Below, piece by piece: positions 1-11,889 of a stretch of 64,000 bases of DNA (positions are counted from its first letter, which is position 1; each line of letters begins with the position of its first letter). Source of the stretch: Arthrinium phaeospermum (taxonomy: Eukaryota; Ascomycota; Sordariomycetes; Amphisphaeriales; Apiosporaceae). The notes beneath the pieces were generated by a model. It saw only the letters and a list, made by a program, of their open reading frames with translations. It did not search any database and had not been told where the DNA came from. The stretch lies in contig QYRS01000003.1 of the NCBI GenBank assembly GCA_006503535.1, forward strand, positions 868,001 through 932,000, written 5' to 3'. Position numbers and translations under genes: made by a program.

Positions 1-1
1 G

Positions 2-235
2 AATGGAGGCGAGGCGGTGGCGGGAGGAGAACGAAATGCCAAGTCGCGCCGCCGGGGCCACATCAACCGCATGGCGGAGACCCTCTTGTTCTTCGAGGAA
101 GAACTGAAGGAGGCCCAGGAAGAGTCCGACGAGGATGAGGAGTTTCTGGGTCAGGTAGACTCGATGAAACGGGTCCTCGACAAGCTGTCCCAGAAAATGG
201 AGAGCTTGAAGCTGTTGGCTCTCCCGGAGGAGTGA
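2..235 (+). CDS. 3' end of an unidentified gene (charged, coiled-coil C-terminus)
   Basis: The reading frame is open from the left edge of the window and stops with TGA at 233-235, so only the C-terminal part of the protein is present. An initiator cannot be placed. The visible tail is rich in Arg/Lys at first (a KSRRRGH stretch), then strongly acidic (EESDEDEE), then heptad-like (VDSMKRVLDKLSQKMESLKLL), suggesting a coiled coil at the extreme C-terminus. I do not recognise the family. A competing frame starting with ATG at position 4 is shorter and has no protein-like character. No function is assigned. Confidence 0.4.
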   Translation, partial: NGGEAVAGGERNAKSRRRGHINRMAETLLFFEEELKEAQEESDEDEEFLGQVDSMKRVLDKLSQKMESLKLLALPEE

Positions 236-575
236 TGCTGTGGGGTTTGGGCGGAGTGCTGGGTGAATTTGATATGTTGGGATGATTACTGTTTTGTTTC
301 GGTTCCAAAATGTGAGCGACATGCGCGATACCTTTCGCTCTCAAGCAACCTGGTGGGATACCAAGGATGTAACTAGAAGAAGCGCTCACGAAACGCGTTG
401 GTAGTCGGGTGATGCTAGCCGGATACCAGTATCGAACCAAGACCCAACCAAGGACCAATATGCCTCATTGGGCTTGCTTTCTCAAGATGAGACAGTACAT
501 TTCCCTTACTATCTAAGTATATAATATACCAATCAGTCATACAAGCCCCCATCGCCTTCCTCTCAAGTCTCTCCC

Positions 576-622
576 TTAGTTCCCCCCTTGGTTTTCCCCT
601 TAGTTCCCCCTTGGTTTTCCCC
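576..622. repeat. Two-copy C-rich tandem repeat (24 and 23 bp)
   Basis: The unit TTAGTTCCCCCCTTGG followed by TTTTCCCC occurs at 576-599 and again at 600-622. The second copy differs only by having five instead of six C in the first run. It overlaps the stop codon of the minus-strand membrane-protein gene, so the stop lies inside the second copy. Confidence 0.8.
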
Positions 623-1829
623 TTAGTCTCCCCTTACCCGCCCCATCATCCCCCGTCCCCAACACCGGCTCAGCAGACAACTCCAACGGCTCCGCAGGTA
701 TCTCCAGCGGCGGCAACCAAACCTCACGCCCGCTCAGCTCCCTCGTGGGCAAAGACTCGCCGTGCAACTGCGCCTTCTCCTGCACCTCGCCGCCGCAGCC
801 GCCGCAGAAGCTCCCCCGCGTGTTCGTCCGGCTCATCGGCGACGTGAGCGAGTGGTTGCGATGATTATTATTGTTACTGCTATTATTCTTCAGCAGCTCC
901 TCCTCCCACTGCCGCGCGGCCTCTTGTCGCGCCTCCTCTTCCCGCCGGGCCCGGCGGCGGCGGTGCAGCCAGAGCAGCAGCCCGCCGGTGAGGAGCAGGA
1001 AGACGAACGTGCAGCCGACGCTGATGCCGCCGACTGCGCCGACGGTTAGGCGCGGGGGGTCCACGGGGGACGCGGCAGCGACACCAGCTGGAGTCGTCGG
1101 TTGCCCGTCTTTGGGTAGGCGACGACGTCATCGCCGGTAGCGGGGACATGGTCGTCGTGAGGAATGTGGACGGCACCATGGCGATGTCGTTGTCCTCGGC
1201 GTTCGTGGTAGTGACCCACGCCGTTACCGTGTGCTCGACGGGCGTATACTGGGTCGTCATGTCCACACCCTCGTCGGCAGCCGTCTGCGCCTGCCCCTCA
1301 GGCCGCAGCTGCCGCAACGGCACCGTCCTCGCGACGCCGACAGACAACGAGTCGAGCGGGGCCTGAATGAGCTCGACCGTGGCAGTCGGAAAAGGCGTCG
1401 GGACCTTGCTGGCGACTTCATGCTCGGGCACACCGCAGGGGTCGGTAACGTTGCGGTAGGGGCTATCGCCGCCCTCGCACTGCAGCAACGTGCCGGTGAA
1501 GTCAGCAGCGAGGTAGTCGGCGGCCTTCTCGTCGGAGCCCTGGTCCCGGAGGTACTGCCCGACGCAGCAGAGGCAGTAGTGGTAGTAGTCGTAGAAAGCG
1601 GAGCCCGTCTCGCAGAAGTCTTCCCACTCCCGGCTGACCTGGCCTTTGATGAAGGCGGCATCTGTTGCAACACGAAAAAGGTAGATAAGAGACGGGCACC
1701 ACGAATAAAAGGCTAGAGGGAAGGGGTATACATACTGCACGTCCCATAGCATCTATCTTCGATGTACGGGGCATCATTGCGCCTGCGAGGCAGGTCCAGG
1801 CCCGCTGCTGGATACGCAGATGCGGCCAT
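600..1829 (-). CDS. Single-pass membrane protein with Cys-containing ectodomain (frame break inside)
   Basis: Exon 1 runs 1829-1736, then a clear intron (donor GTATGT, acceptor CAACAG, 1735-1662), then exon 2 from 1661. The predicted ectodomain contains several Cys (RCYGTC, FCETG, YCLCC, LQCEGG) and an N-glycosylation-type NVT. A Thr/Ser/Pro linker follows, then a transmembrane helix (near 990-1045, AVGGISVG followed by a hydrophobic run), an RRRR stop-transfer and a cytosolic tail with an Asn/Ser run. No signal peptide is obvious at the chosen ATG, so an upstream exon may be missing. The frame changes near 1110: the total coding length is one base too long, consistent with one extra base in the AAA run (TTT at 1110-1112 on the + strand), two missing bases or an unrecognised mini-intron. 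This layout recurs in fungal surface-sensor-like proteins, but I cannot name a family. Confidence 0.5.
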
Positions 1830-2106
1830 CGCGGGATCGATCACGGTCGAACGGCGATCCAATTTGCCAGATCAAGAAGAATTCAGCGAGTACATAGAGG
1901 CATTTCGTATAAATGCTGCAAGAGCGTCGAAGGGCGATCAAGGTATCTGGCACATGATCTTTAGACTTCATAGTATGAGTGGTTTTCGTCAAGTCTAGTG
2001 CTAGTCTTGATGAGAAAAAGGGAGCAATTCCAAGTGTCCAAATTCATCAGTCATAAAACGCGCGTACGCCGGGGCCGTCCCACCCAAATCTATATGCTGC
2101 AGGTAT

Positions 2107-4646
2107 CTACTGAATGTCCTCATCCATGGCTTCGTCCTGGAACCCTTCGAACTCCTCTTCCTCCAACAACGGTCCACTGAAGGGCTTCGCCGTCCGCGGG
2201 AAAACCCGCTTGTACAAACTGATACCGACACTGTCTTGTGGGTTGATCTTTCCATCAAACGTAGCCTTGAAGTAGCCGTGCGTGCCGAGAGCCTCTCGGA
2301 TGTAACCGCTGCGTCCGCGCCTGGTCCACAAGGGCATGGCCTTGAACCACTCAACGTCCTCGCGGTTGAAGAACATGTACCGAATGGTAACAATCTTCTT
2401 GTTGATGTGGTACGGGTGGCCCGTAAGAATGGCACGCTTTGCGATGACTCTAGACGTCGATGGTGCGCGGACAGTACCAGTTGCTACCAGTTGCAGGGGC
2501 AGGTTTGACGATTCGTCCTCGTCCTCGTCTTCGTCCTTAGTTTCCCCAGGAATAGTACGCTTAAAGAAGAGAGTCGGCACGGCACCCCAAGTGATAGGAC
2601 CCATGAACGTGGCAACGGCAGATTGTCCTGGATGGAGGAATCTGCAGTACTTGTGGACGTCGTTCTCCGTGTTCCCTCCTACCGAGAATAGGGGGTTGAT
2701 GACGAAGCGGCGGGGGCCGCATTGCACAATGAGTTCCTCCTTGGACTTAATAGACTGCTCGTAATCTTCCTTGTGCGTAATGTCAAAGTTGAGTGTTGTC
2801 CTCTTGTTCTCGTGCTCCAGCAGAGAGAAAAGAGAGATAGGCTGGGTAGGCTTGTAGGTCTTCTCTAATTCCATCGGCACAGCCTTCAGGTGCACATGAA
2901 CTCGGGTACCAGGCTTCACGCCACCGACCAAAGCTCGCTTCAGGTAATGATTGCGCGATGATGCGTAGTTGGTGACTGGCAGTAACCGCGACCAATCTTC
3001 AGGCTCGTATGGCCGGTCTTCTTCCGTGTTCCAGGGGCTGGTTCGTAGACTCTTGAGACCTCTGAACCGTTGGAGTCGCTCCCTTGCAAGCACGTGAGGG
3101 TGCAGTTCGATCTCGTCGGGGAACTCCATATCGTCTTCGACCTCGTCCTTCTTGCTCGCTCGGTATGCTGCCAGCTGCTCGGCATCGTCGGCATCGTCGA
3201 GTTCTTCGAACTTCTCCGATTTCGCATATTCTGACATGCCACCCTCGGTTGGCTCAGCACCAGCCAGACCCTCGACACCATCTTCGGGTGCTGCTTGCAT
3301 GGCATCAGCGTCGTCGTCGGCGTCTTTCATCTCATCGTCGTCCATCTCAGATTCGGAATCGGAAACATCGTCAAGGTACCAAGCAGCTTGGTAATTCGAA
3401 GTTCCCTTGGGCAATTTGAGAGGCTTGGTGGGCTTCTCTATCTCGTCCTCGGAGAAGTAATGATGATCATCCAGTAAAACACCCTTCTTTGATGTTGTCG
3501 CGACAGAAACGGCATCGTCAACATCGTCCATACGGGCCTCCTCGGGTGCCAGTTCGTCGAGGTCGTCAGGCTTGTCGTGCTCAAGTACTGCGGGCTCCTC
3601 AAGAACCTCCTCTACTCCTTCGACAGCGATATCACCGTCCTTTTGCTTCTTTTCTAACGGCGCAGCCGTGATCTTCTCGATCTGGAATGTGCCCCAGTCT
3701 CCAACCTGGATGAGTCTGTTTGCTTTCAGCCCCTTGCCACGAACGACACCGGTGAAGATGGTCGACTCCGACGGGGAGCTAGGCCACTGGATTTCGTCGG
3801 CCAACATCCAACTCCTTTGGTCCCTCCAGTGAACGCCCTTGGGCGAGGAATTGCACAACGAGCGCATGAGGTTGGAGCATTCTTGCCTCGAGTCCAGGCT
3901 GTAAACCTTGTCTTGGTCGGGGTGGAAATGTGTCATGAAGGAGGCCAATGACTTTACTACGTCGGGCCTGGCCTTGGAAGGTTGAATCTTGTCGAGGTTC
4001 TGGACAACCGTGAAGCACGACGACATGCCCTGGTTCTCAACACTCCGAATGATCAGCTCTCCCAGCGCATCGACTTCGACTTCCGAGGAGAGAACGAAGA
4101 TGACAAAGTCGGCAACTCTGGCGGCGTCCATGCATGCCGTCAGATCCCGCTTCAAGGGAATGTACTGGAGCTTCTGCTTGAAACGGTCGACCGGGACGCG
4201 GAAACTGGCATCGGAGACCTCGGTTTCGATGTCAAGACTCGCGTTCAGGTTCTTGATGGCTGCTGCGGCGTCGGCGTCGCCGGTGAGAGGCACAACGGCA
4301 ACGATGCGAGGAGCACCATCGCGACCCCTGAATATGGATGTCTGATCTTGGTGTTCCCGGTTCTTTTGCTGCTGGAGTTGTTTGGCGCGGTTTCGACGGT
4401 CGAGCTTCGACATGACTTGCTGGTGGGGCGTCTTGCGCACGCCGCGCTCGTTGGAAAGCTTGCCTAATAAGAAAATGACGATCAGCAAATGCGCTCGAAG
4501 CACAAAGGCAAGGGAAGAAATGGTAGGCAGTGGCTCGTACCTTTGGCTTGTTCTCGAAGGGCACCCTTAGTGGCCTTCTTCGACTTAAACCCCTTGTGGG
4601 AGATCTTGGTCGTCGGCCGGTGCGAATGCGCCATTGCAGCCGGCAT
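2107..4646 (-). CDS. TSR1: Ribosome biogenesis protein Tsr1 (40S maturation GTPase-like factor)
   Basis: Two exons, 4646-4541 and 4463-2107, with one 77-bp intron (donor GTACGA, acceptor TTATTAG), give about 820 residues, close to the usual ~790-820 of Tsr1. The N-terminus has the family's His/Lys-rich start (HSHRPTTKISHKGFKSKKA). A degenerate GTPase-like fold follows (PRIVAVVPLTGDADAA), where a functional P-loop is absent as in known Tsr1. A long acidic linker lies roughly at residues 330-540, and the C-terminal half matches the Bms1/Tsr1 domain (THGYFKATFDGKINPQDSVG near the end). Tsr1 acts in late cytoplasmic pre-40S maturation, where it blocks premature joining of translation factors. Met at 4634 is an alternative start. 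It is transcribed away from UTP7, another ribosome-biogenesis gene, across a 1.07-kb gap. Confidence 0.93.
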
Positions 4647-5714
4647 CTTGCCGTCTCCGCCTGCTTTGAAGCGGATGGGTAATGAGTGCGAAGCCAGATT
4701 GATAGTCGCCCTTGGGTCAAGTCTCTGATACCGAGTCAAAATCTGTAGAGGTCGTAGTGCGCACGCGAAATCGGTGTGGAAGTCGAGGACGAACTGTTTT
4801 ACTACAGGCGCATCGAGTATATTCGACTTCGCTCCCGCAATTACCGTTCCAAAATGGAGGGGCAAAGCCGTTGTTTCTCGAAATTTTTGTGGTTATCGAT
4901 TACTATCAGCCGATAAGGACCCCTGCAGTATAACCCCCACCTCCAGTCAATTGGCCAAACGACTTATTCAATTTCAGCCCTTCGCTCAGAGTCCCCATAG
5001 CCGCCCATAGTGGCTTCTGGGGTCCGAGGGGTTCAATGCAACTCATCACACCTACTGTCTTATGCTCCTCATGTTTTAGGTGCTTTATACTCTTATATAT
5101 GTCATCAGGTAGCCTGGTAAGATATGACAAATGTTTCAGGATACGATTATAATCGAACCAAATGCCTGTTGAACCCTTCCGCATCATAGTGGACTGTAAA
5201 AGATCTGATAGGAGGGCTGCTCAAAGAGACGGCAAGCACAATACCGTATCGTACGGGCTAGAGATATTTGATTGAGACCAGCACAGCGTCTTAGACGTTT
5301 GATTCGCCGAACATAACATCCGATTGGACAGATTAATCCATCAATTATCTACGGAAGGTACTCCGTATTGAGGACAAATAGCTGAGTGCAAGTGGAGATC
5401 CTTGACAGTAACGCTCATAAGCGACAAGCAACAAGAGTCCGGCTCCATACAAAATTGCTGGACCCGCCAGCAGTCAGATAACCTTCTTATCGGAGGTCTG
5501 TGCTCAAAATTTCCATGAAACTTTTTGGGAGCGTTGACAGGCAAATGTCCAATGGATCTGTAGCAAGACGACATCGCGACTTATCCTGCTTTGCGCCCAA
5601 TTCTCTGCCAACACACACAATTTGACACCGAGACGATCGGGTCATACAAGCGGATCATAATCCGAAACTCATCATTTTGCCGACTCGCCAATACCGAATT
5701 TCCCTGGCTATAAG
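4647..5714. other. Divergent intergenic region between TSR1 and UTP7
   Basis: About 1.07 kb with no credible ORF. It must hold both promoters of the divergent ribosome-biogenesis pair. I see no clear TATA box or RNA gene. Confidence 0.6.
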
Positions 5715-8108
5715 ATGGAGGTGGACGAGGTCGAGATTGCCGAGCGGCCTTCCGCAAAGGCCCACGACAATGGTGCCGTCTCTATCAAGCGCGCCCGCAC
5801 ACAACTCCTCCCGAAGCACGAACGCGAGCGTTTAAAGCGAAACAAGCAGGCTCACCGCGACTACGGCCGCGGAAATGGCATCGACGTCAAGACCATCAAG
5901 GACAAGAAGCTGCGTCGCAACCTGAAGGGCCTCGAGCAGAAGTACAAGCAGGCCGCCGAGTCCGCCAAGGATGCCGAAATTCTGCTGGAGAACACATCCG
6001 GTTTCCTGGAGGCGGAAGAAGAGCTGGAGAGGACATGGCGTGTGACGCAGAATGAGATCGAGTCCAACGTCTCTTTGGAGGCTTCCAAAAAGCGATTCGA
6101 CCTCAAGTTGGATCAGCTAGGGCCGTACCAGTTTGACTACGATAGGACGGGCAGAATGCTACTGTGTAAGCGCCATCCATGACCTGCCTTGATATAATTT
6201 CGGAATTCTGTCAGCTGCCCATTGGAGAGGCACTTTTCCCACTTCAATCTGGAACTCGCATGCTAATTGATTCTGCTGCAGTGGGAGGCGCTCGGGGACA
6301 CATTGCCACCATGGACTGGAGGCAGGGCAAGTAAGTCGTGTTCTTGACCCCATGAATTCCTGCTTGACTAACAGAGATTCTGATAGGCTTGGCTGCGAGA
6401 TAAACTTGCAAGAAAAAGTTCGCGCTGTCAAATACCTGCACAACACGAATTACTTTGCGGTTTCCCAGAAGAACCAGGCGTACATATATGATTGTAGGTT
6501 GTTGCGCTCACAAATGATCCAGCCCCACAATACCCCTTTTACTGGGTTCTGTCGAATGCCATCAGCATTAGGACTGAAGTATCTGGCTGACCTCGTTCAC
6601 AGCACATGGCGTTGAATTGCATTGTCTTCGGAATCTCCAGGAGGTCTCCCACATGGTACGCAACAATAACGTGCTAAGGAAGTCTTGACAAATGTTGACA
6701 TCAAATTTAGGAATTTTTGCCTTACCACTACCTCCTATCCACACTGGTAAGCCTCAATTCCCCTTTCTGTTCTGTTGCACTGCCTTCTAACTTTGGTCCA
6801 GGGTTTGACAGGGTGGCTTAAATACACGTAAGCATCAACACGGTCACTTCCATTCTTGATGAGCCATAACGACTTCATTCGAGTCGGGCTGGTCTAGCAA
6901 GCACCATTGGCGAGATACTGACCTCTCTTATAGTGATGTATCGACTGGTAAGCTGGTCTCCGAGATCCGAACAGGTCTGGGTCAGCCCGTTTCAATGGCA
7001 CTGAACCCCTGGAATGCCATTGTCCACGCCGGTCATGGCAATGGTACCGTAACTTGTGCGTATCATCCAACCCCTAGTTTGTCGCCCCTTGAAAATGCAT
7101 GCTAATGCGCGATTGTACAGTGTGGTCTCCTAACAGCACTGAGCCGCTGGTCAAGCTGCTGTGCCACAAAGGTCCTGTGAAGTCTGTTGCGGTTGACCGA
7201 GAAGGAAGGTATATGGTGTCATGCGGTAACGACCGAAAAATGGCCGTATGGGACATCCGCATGTTCCGGTATGTTTTCCAGGAAATTGATTTTGCTTTCC
7301 CACTATGCATGATACTGACCTATTATACAGAGAGGTGAATAGCTACTTCACGAGAACTCCAGCGTCGTCTGTGTCCATCAGTGACCGGGGCGTTACAGCT
7401 GTGGGATGGTCGACCAGTGTGACACTATGGAAAGACCTCTTTGTGAAACACCGCAAAGACCAAATCAAGGTCGATAGCCCCTACATGACGTGGGGCGGCG
7501 AGGGCAAAACAGTAAGTACATTTCCTTAGATTTATCGGAAATATGATTCCTCTGCGGTGATTTGCCGAAACGTCTGTCAATACTGGTTGCTGACTCGCAT
7601 ATTCTAGGTTGAGCAAGTAAAATACTGTCCCTTCGAGGATGTCCTCGGTGTTGGGCACGACGAAGGCTTCTCGTCAATCATCGTACCAGGTGCTGGAGAA
7701 GCCAACTTTGACGCCATGGAAGTCAACCCTTACGAGACCGTCAAGCAACGACGCGAGACGGAAGTCAAGGGTCTCCTGAACAAGCTTCAGCCTGAGATGA
7801 TTGCCCTTGATCCTAACTTCATCGGCAATTTGGATCTTCGCTCGGATCAGCAGCGACGAGAGGCGCGTGATCTGGATGCCAAGCCTGTCGACATTGAGAC
7901 CGACATCAAAAACCGTGCACGCGGTAAGAACTCGGCTCTCCGGAAGTATCTGAGGAAGCAACGTGCGAAGAACAACATCATCGACGAGAAGCGTCTCAAG
8001 GTGGACGAGCTATGGAAGCAACAGCAAGAGCAGAACCAAGAGAGGCGCCAGGAAAAGTCCGCCGAGCTTGGACCCGCTCTGGGTCGCTTTGCGCGAAAGG
8101 AGCAGTGA
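5715..8108 (+). CDS. UTP7: U3 snoRNP/SSU processome WD40 protein Utp7 (WDR46)
   Basis: Ten exons: 5715-6165, 6282-6330, 6387-6493, 6603-6655, 6711-6746, 6802-6827, 6934-7055, 7121-7268, 7331-7511 and 7608-8108. Their sum, 1674 bases, is an exact 557 codons plus stop, matching the ~550 residues of Utp7. The N-terminal third is a charged helical segment (KHERERLKRNKQAHRDYGRG). A WD40 propeller follows (GGARGHIATMDW, GVELHCLRNLQEVSHM, GQPVSMALNPWNAIVHAGHG, GHGNGTVTLWSP, RYMVSCGNDRKMAVWDIR). The C-terminal tail holds the family's NPYETVKQRRETEVKGLL motif and a basic end. Introns have GTAAGN/GTACGN/GTATGT donors and TGCTAAT-type branch sites. Utp7 works in the nucleolus in early 18S rRNA processing, which fits its pairing with TSR1. 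Confidence 0.95.
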
Positions 8109-9924
8109 GGGGACATTGCTGTTCAACCATAATTCAAAAGAAGTCATGTTCAATGCTAGATCGGATCGCGGCGTGGATGCATTGCTATGTAGCACACGCA
8201 GCCCGCTGCCGACAAAGACTTGACTTAGTGATACCCAATTTAACGGATCATCCCGACCATGTTCACGTTTCTTTTCGAGGGGGAGGCGGATGGCGTAGCG
8301 ATGTCATACCGGCACTGCGAATACCAGAGTCGCCATTTACCGCCATCCGACGTGTCGCAAACGCCTTGACCACGAGGTGAGGCTTAGTTTTGGTCCTCCC
8401 CTAAGGACCTGTTCCCGCTATGCACTGAAAGAAGCTGAATACAGGGGTGCCTCAGGGCCTCATGGCACAACATTAAACTTCGTACGCGAGAGGCTTTTCT
8501 ACTCGACGTAACAGCCATTTTAAGAAACACTTGACAACCAACAAGTTGAGGGCCGGTAGGGTTGAGGAATGGGGAATGAGCGAGTAAACTGTAGCCATCA
8601 ATACGAACATGCAAAGAACTCTGGAGAAAAGAAAAGCCAACGACTTCAAATGACTTGACCATATGCACAGAACAAGTTGGAAACTCGGGTGTCAAAACAA
8701 GCCTTCGGAAGGTCTCAGCCACTTGTGTTGGGAAGCGAAGTATTCCTATCAATTACAACCATATGGCTTCTTTGATCATTCGATGCGGTCGAGACTCGAG
8801 TGTGAGCGGTTGCGTTTGTCTCACAAGCGGTGTCGGCGTCAAGGCTTCGCTCGCACAAAGATGAATTCTGGTTTCCTTCCCTCTTTTCCTACTTCCTTCT
8901 CTCCCCTCCAATAGGGCTGTGGTACGGTATGACAAGTCTCTCATTAAAGCCTCCTCCCTTGTGGTATGTCGTTGAATCAAGTTCATTGCCACACCACGAC
9001 TGACCAACAGGCGGCATGCCGTGCAACGGTAAGCAAAATTCGACGTGGTGCTCTGCTGGAATCTCACAGCGGGCGCCTCCCAATTCCCCATCCCGATCTT
9101 GCGACCCCCTTCCCGCCGCCTCACACGGTCGGTCGAGCTTCGAATCTCACGGGCGGGTGGCACGGCACGATTATGCAGTGTCACCGTGTTTCGAAAGCTT
9201 CCAACGTGACGCGTGCCTGCATGTGCGACTCTGACATTCTTGTCTCAGTGAGACACGAGAACGGCATGGCTTGCTGGCCTTTACGATGAGAATATGGAAT
9301 TACCACGAGAAGAGAAGAAGGGACCGGGTTATGAACGAGTTGCCGCCCCCATCAAACGGGGAATGGTATTGGTGTGTTGGATGTCGGAGCAACTTCCCGC
9401 TTCAATATCCGGACAGGGTAGGGGTATGACAAACAATACTGCATGGTCTGTTTTTGGCTGAACCTCCTTGGCATAGACCAATCGTAATCCATCCCGAAGG
9501 TCGGGTGTCGATGCTCTGCAGAAGCGACAGAGTGAGATGCGACGCTGCGAATATCCCACGTCTCTTTATTCTCGGGTCTTGATCAATCACGGGTCGTATA
9601 CGAAACTCTTGACGACCGCCACCCCTTTTGTGCTTGAACGGTGGCTGGCCCCCACGAGGGGGTGGCTTGCTCCCACGTATACTTGGCCGCATACATAAGT
9701 CAGCAGCAGCATATCAATGGCGGTGACTATATGCAAGTATAACATGACATGGAAGCGAAGCGCCTTGGTCACGTTTGTTGTCACCAAGCATATATAAAAA
9801 TGCCAATTCAACAGCTGCTGTTTCTTTCGTATTGGGGATCTACTGATGCACCTCTTTCTCTTCCAACTTGCTTTGCCCGTTTCCCGAATCTACGGCAGAT
9901 AGATAGCCTCATCGTTTTATCGCA
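8109..9924. other. Non-coding interval, 1.8 kb
   Basis: Only short, low-quality ORFs on both strands. It contains the UTP7 3' end and the promoter of the downstream MFS gene. No transposon, tRNA or conserved protein is recognisable. Confidence 0.55.
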
Positions 9925-11889
9925 ATGGAACCGGCACCCGGCGCCTGGAACGTGGAGGAGCACGGGAACCATGCTGTCGAGAAGCCGGCATCATCGAAGT
10001 CAACAACGACGGGGCAGCGAGACCCGAGCCATGAAGCGGAAGCTGACATAGAGGCCCATGTCGCCCACCCACAATCTGTCGACCCGGAATGGAAGATTGG
10101 GAGGCAAGAGCTGTACATCATCCTGTCTCTCACGGTCATCAACATGGTCGTCGCCTTAGACTCGTCAATCATTATCACGGCTCTCAAGGTATGTAACCAT
10201 ATATATGTATCAGCAGTAGTAAATCCTAGAAGCAAGGGAGAACATGTTGTCTAATGTATGAGCTGCTTACTTAATATCCAAAAAGACCATGACCGTCGCC
10301 CTGGGCGCAGACACCACCCAAGGCTTCTGGATCGGCACCTCCTTCCTCCTCGCCTCCACCGTAGCCATGCCGCCCTTCGCGAGCCTCAGCGACATCTTCG
10401 GCCGGCCCCTCTGCCTCATGCTCTCGCTCGCCTTCTTCACCCTGGGCAGCCTACTCTGCAGCCTGGCCCACGGCGTGCGCCTCCTGCTCGCCGGCCGGGC
10501 CGTCCAGGGCGTCGGCGCGGGCGGCATCTGGATGGTGTCGCTGCTGCTGCTGACGGACCTGGTGCCGCTGCGCCACCGCCCGAAGTGGTGGGCCGTCATC
10601 TCGCTCGGCTGGGCCGCGGGGCTCATCGCCGGCCCGCTCGTCGGCGGCGCCGTCGTGCAGCGGACGACGTGGCGCTGGATCTTCTACCTTAATTTTCCGT
10701 TCTGCGCCTTTGGGCTGATCGTCACGCCCTGGCTCCTGACGGTCCGCCCCCGCCGCGCCGAGAGCCTGCGCGAGAAGCTCGGGCGGGTCGACGGGGTCGG
10801 CGGCGCGCTGTTCACGGCCAGTCTCACCTTGTCGCTCTTCGCGCTCTCCTCGGCCGGGATCCAATTCGCGTGGGGGAGCGTCGAGATCGTCGCCACGTTG
10901 GTCATCGGCTTTGCGGGGTTGGTCGCCACGGGCGTCTGGGAGGCCTTCTTTGCGAAGGAGCCAATGCTCAAGCACAGCTTGTTTTACAGCTGGAGCTCGA
11001 ATATCGCCTATTTCGGTGGGTTCGTGCAGGGGCTAGTGGTCAGTATAGCTACGATTTCACATTAATACGGCCCCGACCATACTACTATTCGGTGAAGGAG
11101 ACCGTGGGCGTTGACAAAGGAATCAAACAGATGTACGGCGAGAACTACTACGTGCCCTTCTTCTTCCAATCGGTCAAAGCCACGACCCCACTGCAGGCGG
11201 GCGTCAACCTGCTCCCGGCGCTGCTTTGCGTGATCCCCAGCGGCGCCGTGACGGGCGCCCTCGTCAGCCGCTTCAACAACTACCGCTACCCCCTCTGGCT
11301 GGGCTGGTTGCTCATCACCCTGTCGTGCGGCCTCGAGATCCTGTGGGACGCGGACGTCTCTACGGGAGTGTGGGCGGTATCGCTAGTCGTCATGGGCGTC
11401 GGGCACGGCATCGTGCTGAACGCGCAGATGTTCGCGTGCCAGGCCATGGCCCGGCCGGGCAACATCGCGGCAGCCGCTGCCATGTACGGCTTCGTGCGTC
11501 AGCTAGGGAGCGCCGTCGGGGTCTGCGTCGGCAGCACCACCTGGCAGAACGTGGCTGCGCTCAAGCTGGCCTGGCAGGGCCTGCCGGTCGACGTCGCCTA
11601 CCACGCAGAAAGCTATGCCGATGCGCTCCACAGAATACCTAATGGCGGGGACGACGATCCCGACGGCTTGAGGAAGGCCGTGACGAGCGCGTTTGTGTTT
11701 GGGTTCGTGGGGGTGTGGCAATTGTTCCTGGGCATCTCGGGCGTCGTCTTCTGCCTAAGCTTCTTCGTCAGGCACTTCGACATGGACAAGGCCATCGAAT
11801 CAGAGCACCGGATCGAGAATCCTAGCAGTGGCAACGGCGATGGGAGCAGCAGAAAGAGGGTCTCCCGCCTGCTGAGGCACAAGCCTTGA
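9925..11889 (+). CDS. MFS drug/metabolite exporter, DHA2 (14-TM) type
   Basis: Three exons (9925-10188, 10286-11038, 11131-11889) sum to 1776 bases, a 591-residue protein, the usual length for 14-TM exporters. A ~70-residue polar N-terminal tail precedes TM1 (LTVINMVVALDSSIIITALK). The cytosolic loop 2-3 motif is present (LSDIFGRPLCLML), as is the DHA2-type TM5 motif with GPLVGGAVVQ followed by WRWIFYLNFPF. The second half retains hydrophobic segments with PLQAGVNLLPALL and a late GVGHGIVLNAQ stretch. Introns use GTATGT/GTCAGT donors. Members of this family pump small molecules out of the cell by proton antiport. The substrate cannot be deduced. There is no biosynthetic gene next to it, so a secondary-metabolite role is not implied by context. 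Confidence 0.9.

Noticed and set aside
9125..9160. GCTTCGAATCTC resembling a tRNA B-box
   Set aside because: No A-box or cloverleaf in the 60-80 bases upstream; chance match.
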